DNA from: Pseudomonas capsici
Lineage (GTDB): Bacteria; Pseudomonadota; Gammaproteobacteria; Pseudomonadales; Pseudomonadaceae
DNA length: 64,000 nt
Assembly: GCF_017165765.1 (NCBI RefSeq)
Contig: NZ_JAFGZD010000001.1
Location: 603,649 to 667,648 of the forward strand
Reading direction: 5' to 3'
In this document: positions 33,694 through 43,380 of the stretch, one piece after another
Layout: each line of letters opens with the position of its first letter
Numbering within the stretch: position 1 is the stretch's first letter
Made by a program: the position numbers and the translations under genes
Notes under the pieces: model-generated
Told to the model about the DNA's origin: nothing
Database searches by the model: none
What the model saw: only the letters and a program-made list of their open reading frames with translations

Positions 33694-36423
33694 ATGAGCA
33701 GATTTCTACTTGATCGCCGCAGCTTCATGCGCGCCGGTGCTGCACTGACAGGCTCCGCGCCCTTTGTCGGCAGCGCTCTGGCTGCAAAGCCGGCCCCCAA
33801 GGCCGAGGCCCGACTCGGGTGGCTGGGCAAGCAAACACCGGTGTCGTTCGGCGGCGTGACCTGGGGCACGCCATGGCCCTGGGGACAGGTCGCCGCAGGC
33901 AGCCAGTTTCAGATTCACGGCAGCGATGGATCGACACCGCCATTGCAAAGCTGGCCGCTGGCCTACTGGCCCGACGGCAGCCTGAAGTGGACCGCCCATG
34001 CCATGGGGCCGCAACAGGGCGTTGCAGGGTATTACGATCTGCGCCCGAGCCGTATTGCCGCATCTGAAGGACGTGCGCTGGCCAGTGAAAACGATGAGCA
34101 GATCCGCATCGATACTGGCGTGCTGCAATGCGTGATTGCCAGACAGGGCGCAAACCTGCTGCGCAGCGTCAGCCGCAAAGACCGCCTCACGCTGCAGAAT
34201 GGGCATCTGCTGTTGCAAGTCCAGGGCGATCCGGATCAGCCCGCAACGCCGATCCGCCAGTACCGCAGTGAAATACAGCGCGCCGTGCTGGAACAGAATG
34301 GCCCGGTTCGGGCGGTGGTGGCCCTGCACGGCACCCATCGTCTACAGAACGGCGACGGGACCTTGCTGCCTTTCATTGTGCGTATCTATGCCTACGCCAA
34401 CAGTGAAAGCCTGCGTCTGATTCATACCTTGCTGATCGATATCGATGAGCAACATGACTTCATCAGGGGCGTGGGGCTGCGTTTTGATACGCCGCTTGAT
34501 CAACCCTTGCATGACCGGCATGTGCGCTTCGTCGCTGCCAACGGCGGGGTTTTTGCCGAAGCGGTGCGCGGCCTGACCGGTCTGCGCCGCAATCCGGGTG
34601 ACGGGATCATGCGCGCTCAGACAGAAGGCAAAAGCACTGGTCCTGTGGAAGGATTTGCGCCCGAAGTCGCCAAGCGACTGCAGTACATTCCCGCGTTCGG
34701 CAGTTATCGCTTGCTGCAGGCGCACCCGGACGGTTTCCAGATCAGCAAGCGCACGGCGTCCGGCCAGAGCTGGCTCAACAGTGCTACCGGGCAGCGGGCG
34801 GCGGGCGTGGGTTATATCGGCTCACCTCAAGGCGGTGTGGTATTTGGCCTGCGCAATTTCTGGCAGAGCTACCCGGCGCAGCTGGATATCGAAGACGCGC
34901 AGACCGAAAGGGCACAGGTCACCGTCTGGCTGTGGGCACCTCAGGCCGCACCGATGGACCTGCGCAGCTACCACGACGGCATGGGCCAGGACAGCTTCGT
35001 CAAACAGCGCGAAGCTCTGGAAATCACCTACGAAGATTATGAGCCCGGCTTTGGTACTCCATCGGGCGTCGCACGGACCAGTGAGCTGGAATTGCAATTC
35101 GTGGCTGGCACACCCAGTGGCGCAGTGTTGCAACAGATTGCCCAACGCATTCAAGAGCCGCCTCTGCTGCTGGCTTCACCCGTGCGTTTGCATGCTGCCG
35201 GCGTGTTCGGCCCTGACTGGGCTCCGGTCAGGGAAGAGAGCGGTCGCAGGCAGCAGATCGAGCAACAACTGGCGTGGTATTTCGATTTCTATCGTGACGA
35301 AGTCGAGCAGCGAAAGTGGTACGGGTTCTGGGATTATGGCGATGTGATGCACACCTATGACGAGCAGCGGCATGTCTGGCGCTATGACGTGGGTGGCTTT
35401 GCCTGGGACAACTCGGAGCTGAGCACCGACCTGTGGCTCTGGTACTACTTTTTGCGCACCGGCCGCCAGGATGTATTTCGCATGGCTGAAGCCATGACCC
35501 GTCATACCGGGGAAGTGGATGTGCATCATATCGGGCGTTTTGCGCCACTGGGGTCGCGGCATAACGTCCAGCACTGGGGCGACAGTGCGAAACAGTTGCG
35601 TATATCCACGGCAGCCAATCGCCGGTTTCTGTATTACCTGACCGCCGATGAACGCATCGGTGATTTGCTCCATGAGCAAGTGGAAGCCTTGCGCACCCTG
35701 TGCGAAGTAGTGCCCGGTCGCAAGATCGGTCAGCAGCGCGACCCTCGCGACGGTTACGCCAGCATCACATTCGGCACCGATTGGGGAGCCATCGCGGCGG
35801 CCTGGCTGACCGACTGGGAGCGCAGCGGCGATCCGGCCATGGCGCGTCGTCTGCTCAACAGCATGGAAACGATTGCCGCGCAGCCCCATGGTTTTTTCAC
35901 CGGCCTTGGCAACATGCAGCTGGACAGCGGACGCTTCGATATCGACACCAGCGGCAAGCTGTCGGTGTCGCACTTGTCTGCGGTATTCGGTCTGGCCGAG
36001 ATCTGTAGCGAGCTGTTGCAGCTTTTGCCCTCGGCCAGTTTCGAGCGCGCCTGGCTGGATTACTGCCGGTTGTACAACGCTCCGGCGGCAGAGCGGGAAA
36101 AAGCCCTGGGCGCACCACTGGCTAATCTCAATCTCGCCCAGGGTCATGCACGCCTGACGGCATTCGCGGCCTATCGATTGCGTGACCGTGGCTTGAAAGA
36201 TCGGGCCTGGAAGGAGTTCTTCGGTGGCTCGGGCGGCATCCCTGAACCCAACCGAAGCCTGCATGTCGTGCAGCCACCTGACGCTCTGTATGCGTTGAAT
36301 GAGCCCGATCCCGTGTCGGTCATCGATGAGCATTCCGGAACATCCGCTGCTGCCAATCTATCGACCAATGCCGTGGCCCAGTGGGGGCTGACCGCGATTG
36401 CCTTGTTGGCGCTGGATAACTAG
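33694..36423 (+). CDS. Tat-exported rhamnogalacturonan-lyase-like protein (PcRGLX/YetA type)
   Basis: The 909-residue precursor begins with a Tat signal (SRFLLDRRSFMRAGAALTGS, cleavage near ALAAKP). The mature protein opens with a RIFT-barrel-like domain containing VSFGGVTWGTPWPWGQVAAG and LAYWPDGSLKWTAHAMGP, which I recognise as the PcRGLX/YetA-like N-terminal domain. Further patterns are KWYGFWDYGDVMHTYDE and YGFWDYG-type substrate-cleft aromatics in an alpha/alpha-toroid C-terminal half (WLWYYFLRTGRQ, DVHHIGRFAPLGSRHNVQHW). Characterised PcRGLX enzymes are exo-acting rhamnogalacturonan lyases, so action on a plant pectin or other uronate glycan in the periplasm is plausible, though the true substrate is unknown. 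It follows the TonB receptor by 11 bp. Confidence 0.7.
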   Translation: MSRFLLDRRSFMRAGAALTGSAPFVGSALAAKPAPKAEARLGWLGKQTPVSFGGVTWGTPWPWGQVAAGSQFQIHGSDGSTPPLQSWPLAYWPDGSLKWTAHAMGPQQGVAGYYDLRPSRIAASEGRALASENDEQIRIDTGVLQCVIARQGANLLRSVSRKDRLTLQNGHLLLQVQGDPDQPATPIRQYRSEIQRAVLEQNGPVRAVVALHGTHRLQNGDGTLLPFIVRIYAYANSESLRLIHTLLIDIDEQHDFIRGVGLRFDTPLDQPLHDRHVRFVAANGGVFAEAVRGLTGLRRNPGDGIMRAQTEGKSTGPVEGFAPEVAKRLQYIPAFGSYRLLQAHPDGFQISKRTASGQSWLNSATGQRAAGVGYIGSPQGGVVFGLRNFWQSYPAQLDIEDAQTERAQVTVWLWAPQAAPMDLRSYHDGMGQDSFVKQREALEITYEDYEPGFGTPSGVARTSELELQFVAGTPSGAVLQQIAQRIQEPPLLLASPVRLHAAGVFGPDWAPVREESGRRQQIEQQLAWYFDFYRDEVEQRKWYGFWDYGDVMHTYDEQRHVWRYDVGGFAWDNSELSTDLWLWYYFLRTGRQDVFRMAEAMTRHTGEVDVHHIGRFAPLGSRHNVQHWGDSAKQLRISTAANRRFLYYLTADERIGDLLHEQVEALRTLCEVVPGRKIGQQRDPRDGYASITFGTDWGAIAAAWLTDWERSGDPAMARRLLNSMETIAAQPHGFFTGLGNMQLDSGRFDIDTSGKLSVSHLSAVFGLAEICSELLQLLPSASFERAWLDYCRLYNAPAAEREKALGAPLANLNLAQGHARLTAFAAYRLRDRGLKDRAWKEFFGGSGGIPEPNRSLHVVQPPDALYALNEPDPVSVIDEHSGTSAAANLSTNAVAQWGLTAIALLALDN

Positions 36424-36458
36424 ACGGTTCTTTATTCATCTGTTTCGAGACTGTATTC

Positions 36459-37100
36459 ATGCCTCACCCGAACGTTGCATCCATCGCGCCTTCCTGCGCG
36501 GTGCTCCAGGATGATTTCCAGACCTTCAACACTCGACTCTGGAGCGCCGAAACCGAATTGCCGGAGCAGTCCCGGATCTGGGCCGAACAAGGCCGCCTGA
36601 TCATGGATACCCGCGCCGGAATGACCGTCTGGCTGCGCCAGCGCCTGAGCGGAACCTACCGCATCGAATTCCTGCGCCAGGTTCTCGTGGCAGGGCAGGT
36701 CAACGATCGCCTGTCGGACATGAACGTCTTCTGGGGTGCCCATGATGGAGAGGCCAGCGAATTGATCGAGCGTGACGGCGTGCTGGAATCCTATGATTCG
36801 CTGGCTACCTGGTACGTAGGCATGGGCGGCAATACCAACACCACCACTCGGTTTCGTTACTACGACGGTCAGGGCAATCGTCCGTTACTGGACGAGAAAC
36901 TGGACGCTGCCCATCTGTTGGAAGCAGGGAGGATTTACCGGATTCGTATCGACGTGACCTCTTCAGCGACCCGTTATTGGGTCGATGAAGAACTGTTGTT
37001 CGAGCAAGCGCTCGATGCATTGCCGATTGCCGGCTATTTCGGTCTGCGTTCGGTCTGGTCGCGTCAGGCAATCAGCCGCTTCAGTGTGCAAGCCCTGTAA
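36459..37100 (+). CDS. DUF6250 family protein, likely carbohydrate-binding or -acting
   Basis: The 213-residue protein matches DUF6250: LQDDFQTFNTRLWSAETE at the N-terminus, RLIMDTRAGMTVWLRQRL, DRLSDMNVFWGAHDG, and DSLATWYVGMGGNTNTTTRF before a C-terminal WVDEELLFEQ block. It looks like a concanavalin-A-type beta sandwich. DUF6250 proteins tend to accompany RGLX-type or other polysaccharide genes, as here (35 bp upstream). No signal peptide is obvious, which is odd next to a Tat-exported partner; the start at 36459 lacks a strong Shine-Dalgarno site. Its last 20 bp overlap the 3' end of the convergent LysR gene. Confidence 0.7.
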   Translation: MPHPNVASIAPSCAVLQDDFQTFNTRLWSAETELPEQSRIWAEQGRLIMDTRAGMTVWLRQRLSGTYRIEFLRQVLVAGQVNDRLSDMNVFWGAHDGEASELIERDGVLESYDSLATWYVGMGGNTNTTTRFRYYDGQGNRPLLDEKLDAAHLLEAGRIYRIRIDVTSSATRYWVDEELLFEQALDALPIAGYFGLRSVWSRQAISRFSVQAL

Positions 37101-38052
37101 GGGGCAGATCGGCGAGTTCGTCTTGTGGCGGATTCGCTTCCAGAGCCTGCATCGCCTGATCCGCCTCATGAAAGGCATCGATCAGGTTCTGTGCCAGGAA
37201 TGACAGCTTGTAGCCGGCACGGCTGACAATGCCGTAGTGAGTAAAGAATTCCGGTGCCTGCGGGTCCAGCCCCGTCACGTTGAGCAGCTTGAGGCCCTGA
37301 CGCAGGTAAGGGTTATTGCGGCTGACGTTGGTGGTGCCAATGGCATCGGAGTGCTGGATGACACTGATCAGGCTGTAGCCGTTATCACATTCGATGCTGG
37401 TCTGGAAATCCGGTCGTCCGCTGAGTTCAACCAGTGCCTTGCGCAGATTGGGCGGGCGCACGGTGCCTGCCAGGGGATAGCTGAACAATTGTTCCACGCT
37501 GACTTCATCGAACGCTGCCAGAGGATGTTCGCTACGGCAACAGAAACCCCAGCGATGCTGGCTGAGCAGCTCCACCCGGTAATCCGGGTCGTGCTCGAAA
37601 TTGCGGGCGTCGGCAACGAAGAACTCGCATTCCTCGGCCAGCAATCGCTGTCCAAGAGCCTGCCAGTTATCAACATGAAAACGCAGCCGGACCTTGGGCA
37701 GCTTCCGGGTGAAAAGCCCCAGTGCCTGAGGCATCAGCCAGGCCGCCGGAGCAGGACCACAGGCGAATGACAACTCGCCGTCCTCGTTCTCGTTGAATTG
37801 ATGCACCGCATTGATCAGGTCATGGGCATTGCCCACCATCAGCCGTGCGTGCTCCAGCACGATCAGGCCTTTCTTGGTGGGTGCCAGGTTGCGGGTTCGA
37901 TCGATCAGGCGGGTTCCGAAACTCTGTTCAAGCGCTTGAATACTGCGACTGAACGCCGACTGGGAGAGACTGACAGACTCGGCGGCAAGGCCGAAATTGC
38001 GATACTCCACCAGGGCGATGAAGTGCCGCAGTTGACGTAGATCCAGATGCAT
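37081..38052 (-). CDS. LysR-family transcriptional regulator
   Basis: The start at 38052 gives MHLDLRQLRHFIALVEYRNF, the usual LysR opening; the longer frame to 38160 would add 36 residues rich in Cys and Pro. The 323-residue protein has the HTH segment GLAAESVSLSQSAFSRSIQA and an effector domain (LSFACGPAPAAWLMPQALGL, FFVADARNFEHD). Its 3' end overlaps the DUF6250 gene by 20 bp; upstream it is divergent from the FMN 2-hydroxyacid oxidase gene. It probably regulates that gene, the glycan cluster, or both. Effector unknown. Confidence 0.86.
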   Translation of the reverse strand: MHLDLRQLRHFIALVEYRNFGLAAESVSLSQSAFSRSIQALEQSFGTRLIDRTRNLAPTKKGLIVLEHARLMVGNAHDLINAVHQFNENEDGELSFACGPAPAAWLMPQALGLFTRKLPKVRLRFHVDNWQALGQRLLAEECEFFVADARNFEHDPDYRVELLSQHRWGFCCRSEHPLAAFDEVSVEQLFSYPLAGTVRPPNLRKALVELSGRPDFQTSIECDNGYSLISVIQHSDAIGTTNVSRNNPYLRQGLKLLNVTGLDPQAPEFFTHYGIVSRAGYKLSFLAQNLIDAFHEADQAMQALEANPPQDELADLPLTGLAH

Positions 38053-38256
38053 TGGTGGCCGTGATAGCAGGGAACAGGCGTGTGACTCTGCCGGATTTTC
38101 GTGGCATTTAAAAAGAATTAAAAACGCCAGTTCAATCGTATTCGGGCATAAAGCGATCAACGCTCATCAGTTGCGAAAATTGACGTAACATCGCCAGTCG
38201 ATCGTGCAGCCAGAGACTGCGTATGAGTCACGAAGGAAGATGACAGGAGCGAAACA

Positions 38257-39501
38257 GTGAGCAGATTTCCCGGCGACTTCCTCTCGCTCAATGATTTTGA
38301 ACAGGCCGCCCGGAGCATTCTGCCAAGACCGTTGTATGCCTATGTCAGCGGAGCGGTTGAAGACGAATGCTCGCTCAGGTTGAATCGTCAGGCCTTTGCC
38401 GAGTATGCGTTTCAGCCACGCTTTCTGATCGACGTGTCGAAGCGCGATCAGAGCGTGACCCTGTTTGGACAGACCTGCAGCAGCCCTGCGGGCATCGCTC
38501 CGATGGGGCTGTCCGCACTGACCAGTTACCGTGGTGATATCGTCATGGCCCGGGCGGCTCAGGCACGCCGGATGCCTTGCATCATGAGCGGATCATCGCT
38601 GATTCGTCTGGAGGAGGTGATGGAGGCGGCTCCCGACACCTGGTTTCAGGCATACCTTCCGGGTCACAGCGAACAGATCGAGGCGTTGATCGAGCGGGTT
38701 GCCAGGGCCAGGGTCAATACGCTGGTTATCACGGTCGACATGCCCGTGCCCTCCAACCGTGAAAACAACATCCGTGCCGGATTCTCGACACCTCTGCGGC
38801 CCAGTATTTCGCTGGGCTGGCAAGGCGTGACACACCCGCGCTGGTTGTTCGGTGTGTTCATGCGTACCTTGCTGAACCACGGCATGCCGCATTTTGAAAA
38901 CAATTACGCCACACGCGGCGCACCTGTAATGTCCCGTAATGTGCTCAGGGATTTTTCGGATCGTGGCCATTTGTGCTGGGAACACATTGCAGCCGTGCGC
39001 AAGCGCTGGAAGGGCGCGATGGTACTCAAGGGCATTCTCAGCCCGCATGATGCCCTCAAGGCCCGGCAGCTTGGCATGGATGGTGTGATTGTCTCCAATC
39101 ATGGTGGACGTCAGCTGGACGGCAGTCTTTCACCCTTACAGGCGCTCCCGGCCATTGTCGATGCTGTCCCGGACCTCACGGTCATGCTGGACAGCGGCGT
39201 GCGACGCGGAACCGACGTACTCAAGGCCATGGCATTGGGTGCCAAGGCCGTGTTCATTGGCCGGCCATTCAATTACGCCGCGGCTGTCGCCGGGCATGCG
39301 GGCGTAGCCCATGCACTGAAGCTGATCCATGATGAAATCAGCCGTGATATGGGAATGCTGGGTATTACACGTCTGGAGCAATTGACTGCGCAGTATCTGT
39401 TCAGACTGGGCACATCCGGCAGCCTGCAAGCGCTTTCAGGCCAAACGAGCATGTCAGCACCCCATGTCCTCGATTGTGGGAAAGCGCCTGCAGGGGCTTG
39501 A
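38257..39501 (+). CDS. FMN-dependent 2-hydroxyacid oxidase/dehydrogenase (LldD/glycolate-oxidase family)
   Basis: The 414-residue protein begins at GTG 38257 (AGGAG at 38245-38249). It has the family TIM barrel: YVSGAVEDECSLRLNRQAF, SPAGIAPMGLSALTSYRGD, WFQAYLPGH, VITVDMPVPSNRENNIRAGF and VLKGILSPHDA. The active-site SNHGGRQLDG holds the catalytic His and substrate Arg. The FMN-phosphate site is DSGVRRGTDVLKAMALGAKAVFIGRP, split here by function. The LPSNRENNIR-type insert resembles L-lactate or mandelate dehydrogenases, so a 2-hydroxy acid is the substrate. It is divergent from the LysR gene and 170 bp upstream of the sugar ABC importer. It may oxidise an aldonate or lactate derived from the imported sugar. 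Confidence 0.85.
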   Translation: MSRFPGDFLSLNDFEQAARSILPRPLYAYVSGAVEDECSLRLNRQAFAEYAFQPRFLIDVSKRDQSVTLFGQTCSSPAGIAPMGLSALTSYRGDIVMARAAQARRMPCIMSGSSLIRLEEVMEAAPDTWFQAYLPGHSEQIEALIERVARARVNTLVITVDMPVPSNRENNIRAGFSTPLRPSISLGWQGVTHPRWLFGVFMRTLLNHGMPHFENNYATRGAPVMSRNVLRDFSDRGHLCWEHIAAVRKRWKGAMVLKGILSPHDALKARQLGMDGVIVSNHGGRQLDGSLSPLQALPAIVDAVPDLTVMLDSGVRRGTDVLKAMALGAKAVFIGRPFNYAAAVAGHAGVAHALKLIHDEISRDMGMLGITRLEQLTAQYLFRLGTSGSLQALSGQTSMSAPHVLDCGKAPAGA

Positions 39502-39671
39502 TAGCACGAGCATGGATGCTGGCGCTTCTATACATATTTCAATTGGTTATTTATCGCTTGATAACCCGTCCATTAGGCTATATGCCATTCCGTCTCTCTT
39601 GATGACATCGTTTATCGCAGTGTGACCCGTACGCGGCCTGCTTTTCTCTGATTCCTTGTATTGAGTTCGCC
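39502..39671. other. intergenic region upstream of the ABC importer
   Basis: A 170-bp AT-rich gap. TTGATA (about 39558-39563) followed by TATATG 15 bp later is a weak sigma70-like pair. No hairpin or known operator was recognised. Confidence 0.3.
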
Positions 39672-41231
39672 ATGAAAGTGCCCGTAACGGTCCCTCGGGA
39701 TCCCTTGGTCAGTACCCGTGGGCTGGGCAAGTCATTTGGTTCAAGCCGGGTCCTGCAGGATATCGACCTGGATCTTTATCCCGGTGAGGTCGTGGCTTTG
39801 CTGGGCGCCAATGGTGCCGGCAAATCCACTCTGGTAAAGATCCTGTCCGGCAGCCATAGCCATGATGCGGGCCAGTTGCAGATGGAGGGCAGGGCGTGTG
39901 GTTTTAGTTCCCCCCATGAGGCGCGTCGTGCTGGCATCGTTGCCGTTCACCAGCAGGTTGACGAGGCGGTGGTGCCGGGTTTCAGCGTCGCCGAGAATCT
40001 GGTGCTGGATGAACTGTGTCAGCCACAAGGCTCCATCTGGAGCAGGCGGCGACACCTTCATGAGCGGGCTGCACTGATCGCCGCAGGTCTGGAGTTGCAG
40101 CTTCCGCTGGACGCCGCTATCGAAAGCCTCGGTACGGCTGAGCGGCAACTGGTGGTGCTGGCTCGTGCGCTGGCGCTCAAACCCAGGCTGCTGGTGCTGG
40201 ATGAGCCCACGGCTTCTTTGTCGGCTACCGAGGCTGAGCGTCTGTTCAAATTGATCGATGTGTTGCGTGGACGCGGGGTCGGCATTCTCTACATTTCCCA
40301 TCGCCTGTCAGACCTGCAGCGCATTGCCGACCGGGCAATCGTGTTGCGCGACGGACGCCTGGCGGGCGAGTTCGCGGCTCCACTGGATCTTGCCGCTGCC
40401 GTGCAGGCCATGCTCGGCAGTGAACTGGCTCCGGTTGCGCACCAGCAGACAGAACCAGGCCGTGAGGTTCTGCGGGTGCGTGGCTGCCAGCTCAGTGACG
40501 CCAGTAAGACTTTCGATCTCAGCCTGCACGAAGGCGAAGTGGTCGCCATGACCGGCTTGCTGGGTGCAGGCAAAAGCGAGATCGCTGAACTCTTCTACGG
40601 CCTGCGCAAGCCTGTGGCAGGTGTCATCGAACTGGATGGCCAGCTCTGGTCACCGCAGTCGCCACGGGAAGCCATTGCGGGCGGTGTGTTCATGGCCAGC
40701 GAGGATCGCGTCCGTGGTTCGCTGGTGCCGGGCTTTTCCCTGAGTCGAACCCTGACCCTGCCGTTTTTGCCGCGATTCAGCCGTGGTGGTTTTATCAATG
40801 CCGGTGCAGAACGCGAGGCAGTGCAGGAGCAGATACAGACCCTGGGCATCAAGTGTGCGGGTCCCGATGTGTCGATGGAGACGCTTTCCGGCGGCAACCA
40901 GCAGAAAGTGGTGCTGGGTCGCTGGCTGTTGGGCAATGGTCGCCTGCTGATTCTCGACGAGCCGTTCCAGGGCGTGGATATCCGCGCTCGCCGGGAGATC
41001 GGCACGCGGATTCGTGCCAGTGCCGGTCAGCGCGCCACGCTGGTGATCTGCTCCGACCCCGATGAAGCGCTGGAAATTGCCGACCGGATTCTGGTGGTAC
41101 GCGATGCCAGTGTCGTGGCCGACTGTCCGTGTGCCGGTCTGCAACGCGAGCAACTCGTGGCTCATATGGCGGGCATAGCCCCGCAACCTCCTGTCAACCC
41201 TTTACATCCTCAAGGAGCGGCGCTTGTCTGA
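39672..41231 (+). CDS. sugar ABC importer, duplicated ATP-binding subunit (RbsA/AraG type)
   Basis: The 519-residue protein contains two nucleotide-binding halves. Half 1 has Walker A GANGAGKST (residues 45-53), a non-canonical signature LGTAERQ and Walker B LLVLDEPTASLS. Half 2 has a divergent Walker A GLLGAGKSE, signature LSGGNQQKV and Walker B LLILDEPFQGVD. This asymmetry is normal in RbsA/MglA/XylG-type CUT2 ATPases. It energises uptake of a mono- or small saccharide. The permease gene overlaps its end by 8 bp and the binding protein follows, a complete CUT2 operon. The sugar is not predictable. Confidence 0.9.
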   Translation: MKVPVTVPRDPLVSTRGLGKSFGSSRVLQDIDLDLYPGEVVALLGANGAGKSTLVKILSGSHSHDAGQLQMEGRACGFSSPHEARRAGIVAVHQQVDEAVVPGFSVAENLVLDELCQPQGSIWSRRRHLHERAALIAAGLELQLPLDAAIESLGTAERQLVVLARALALKPRLLVLDEPTASLSATEAERLFKLIDVLRGRGVGILYISHRLSDLQRIADRAIVLRDGRLAGEFAAPLDLAAAVQAMLGSELAPVAHQQTEPGREVLRVRGCQLSDASKTFDLSLHEGEVVAMTGLLGAGKSEIAELFYGLRKPVAGVIELDGQLWSPQSPREAIAGGVFMASEDRVRGSLVPGFSLSRTLTLPFLPRFSRGGFINAGAEREAVQEQIQTLGIKCAGPDVSMETLSGGNQQKVVLGRWLLGNGRLLILDEPFQGVDIRARREIGTRIRASAGQRATLVICSDPDEALEIADRILVVRDASVVADCPCAGLQREQLVAHMAGIAPQPPVNPLHPQGAALV

Positions 41232-42249
41232 GTCGATTTCTTCAAACGCCCTGAAGCCCCGGCCATGGGAGTCATTGCTGCGTTTCACCATTCACTACGG
41301 GCTGTTGCTGCTCCTCGCGTTGGTGGTCGTGCTGTTTTCGGTGCTGGAGCCTGCATTCCTGCGGGTCGGCAATCTGTTCATCATTCTGCAATCGGTGTCC
41401 ATCGTGGCGCTGCTGGCATTGGGGGTGACCCTGAGCATGTCAGTGGGCGGGCTTGATCTGTCCATCGGCGCGGTGGCTGCCATGAGCCTGATGTGCGCCA
41501 GCTATGTGATGGTGGTTCTGGACTGGGGACCGCTGCCGGCAATCTTCATCAGTCTGTTTTGCGGGGCACTGGTGGGTTTGCTCAACGGGTTTCTGATCGT
41601 GCGCATGGGCATCCCCGACATTCTTGCGACCCTGGGCAGCATGTTTTTGATCATTGGCCTGCAACTGATTCCCACCGGTGGGCGTTCCATTGCCGTCGGT
41701 ATGACCCTGCCCAACGGCGACGAGGCTTCCGGCAGTTTCAGCGCGGCCTTCCTGGCAATTGGCCGCGCCCGGCTGTGGGACACCGTGCCGGTGCCTGTGT
41801 TGATCATGCTGGTGGTCGCTTTTCTGGTCTGGGGCTTTCTGGAACTGACCCGTTTTGGCCGGGTGTTCTATGCCATCGGTGGTAACGAGCGGGCCGCGCG
41901 GCTTGCCGGTGCTCCGGTGGAAAAATACAAACTGCTGGCCTACGTGCTCTCGGCGGTGCTCGCATCGCTGGGCGGGCTATTGCTGGCTGCCCGGCTGGGG
42001 CGTGGCGATGTCAGTTCCGGCAATGGTCTGGTGCTGGATGCGTTGGGCGCGGCGCTGATTGGTTTCGCGGTGCTCGGTGCCCGCAAGCCCAATGCGTTTG
42101 GCACGCTGGTGGGCGCATTGCTGGTCGCAACCCTGCTCAATGGCCTGACCATGCTCAATGCGCCTTACTACACCCAGGATTTCGTCAAGGGCGCGGTACT
42201 GGTCCTGGCGCTGATGTTTACCTTCGGCCTCGCGCAACGGGCGCGTTGA
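41224..42249 (+). CDS. sugar ABC importer permease (RbsC type)
   Basis: The TTG start (41224) with AAGGAG six bases before it overlaps the ATPase stop by 8 bases. The 341-residue protein has about 8-10 membrane segments and CUT2 permease patterns: ILQSVSIVALLALGVTLSMSVGG, LDLSIGAVAAMS, GIPDILATLGSMFLIIG and the coupling-loop region FYAIGGNERAARLAGAPVEKYK. It forms the inner-membrane channel. Relatives import ribose, rhamnose, xylose or autoinducer-2. Confidence 0.9.
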   Translation: MSESISSNALKPRPWESLLRFTIHYGLLLLLALVVVLFSVLEPAFLRVGNLFIILQSVSIVALLALGVTLSMSVGGLDLSIGAVAAMSLMCASYVMVVLDWGPLPAIFISLFCGALVGLLNGFLIVRMGIPDILATLGSMFLIIGLQLIPTGGRSIAVGMTLPNGDEASGSFSAAFLAIGRARLWDTVPVPVLIMLVVAFLVWGFLELTRFGRVFYAIGGNERAARLAGAPVEKYKLLAYVLSAVLASLGGLLLAARLGRGDVSSGNGLVLDALGAALIGFAVLGARKPNAFGTLVGALLVATLLNGLTMLNAPYYTQDFVKGAVLVLALMFTFGLAQRAR

Positions 42250-42276
42250 GCCTCACTCTCAGAGAAGGAATACTCG

Positions 42277-43332
42277 ATGCATCGATTCATCACTCGCGGG
42301 CTGCGACGCCTGCTCGCGGCTACGCTGGTCGCTTCCCTGGCCACAGGTGCCAGCGCTGCCGGAATTGCCGGGGCGCCTGCGCCGTTCGACAAGGGCGGAG
42401 TCAATATCGCGCTGGTGGGCTATCTGTTCTCGGGGGATTTCCCCGAGGCTTACCTGCGTGGCGTCGAGAAACAGTCCGAAGCGCTGGGCATAAACCTGCG
42501 CCTGTTCGATGCCCGGCAACAGGCGGCGACCCAGCGTGAGATGCTGGAGCAGGCCATCGACCTTGGCGTGGATGGCATCATCGTGCAACTGGGCCTGGCC
42601 GAAACCCTCAAGGACACCGTGGCCAAGGCCGTCGCCAAAGGCATCAAGGTGGTCGCGTTCGATATCGATCTGGGCAATCCGCAAGTGACCCAGATCGAAC
42701 AGGATCACCATCAACTGGCACGTCTGGCGCTGGACCAGGCGCTCAAGGACAACGGCAACGCATTCAAGGCGGGCTATGTGTTCATCGGCGGTTTCACACC
42801 GATGGAGCGTCGCGATGAAATCTGGCGGCAGGTCAAGGCGGACAATCCCGGTATTGTCGAGAAGGCCCGTTTCGGCACTCTCAACCCGCCCATCGCCAAC
42901 TCGGTGGGGGATCAGGCCAGTGCCGTGCTGCGCGCCAATCCCGGTTTGCAGGTGATTTTTGCGCCTTTCGATGAGTTCGCCAAAGGGGCCAAGATCGCGG
43001 TCGATGAGGCTGGCCTTGGCAAGCAGATCAAGATCTATAGCGCCGACATCTCCACTGCCGATATCCAGATCATGAAAGAGCCCGGCAGTGCCTGGGCTGC
43101 CACCGCAGCGGTAAACCCGGAAGTGGCAGGCGCAATCAGCGTACGCAGCCTGGCCATGCGTATTGCCGGTGAAGATCCGGGAGCACGTGTACTGGTGCCT
43201 CCGACCCTGATTACCCGCCAGCAATTGCTGGATCTGGATGTGAAGAATGTCCGCGATCTGGCGAAAAAAGTACCGGCATTCGGTGATGCGGCAGGTGTCG
43301 CACGTTCGGCCTGGATTCCGTTGGCCAAATAA
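42277..43332 (+). CDS. sugar ABC importer periplasmic binding protein (RbsB-like)
   Basis: ATG 42277 is preceded by AAGGAA. The 351-residue precursor has a long signal peptide (MHRFITRGLRRLLAATLVAS..., cleavage near ASAAG) with an Arg-Arg pair. The mature PBP1/RbsB fold opens with VNIALVGYLFSGDFPEAYLRG, then MLEQAIDLGVDGIIVQLG, VVAFDIDLGNP and VIFAPFDEFAKGA. The ligand sits between the two lobes, with DIDL and DEFA in the expected contact strands. It completes the CUT2 importer with the two genes upstream. Confidence 0.88.
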   Translation: MHRFITRGLRRLLAATLVASLATGASAAGIAGAPAPFDKGGVNIALVGYLFSGDFPEAYLRGVEKQSEALGINLRLFDARQQAATQREMLEQAIDLGVDGIIVQLGLAETLKDTVAKAVAKGIKVVAFDIDLGNPQVTQIEQDHHQLARLALDQALKDNGNAFKAGYVFIGGFTPMERRDEIWRQVKADNPGIVEKARFGTLNPPIANSVGDQASAVLRANPGLQVIFAPFDEFAKGAKIAVDEAGLGKQIKIYSADISTADIQIMKEPGSAWAATAAVNPEVAGAISVRSLAMRIAGEDPGARVLVPPTLITRQQLLDLDVKNVRDLAKKVPAFGDAAGVARSAWIPLAK

Positions 43333-43356
43333 AATGAATATCTTTCGCTCCTGCCT

Positions 43357-43380
43357 TGTGGGAGCGGATTTATCCGCGAA
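43357..43380. repeat. REP-like palindrome
   Basis: TGTGGGAGCGGATTTATCCG followed by CGAA is a typical Pseudomonas REP element with core stem GCGGAT/ATCCGC. It lies 25 bp after the binding-protein stop and may stabilise or end the importer transcript. The remaining stretch to 43636 is AT-rich leader of the next gene with no other feature. Confidence 0.7.
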
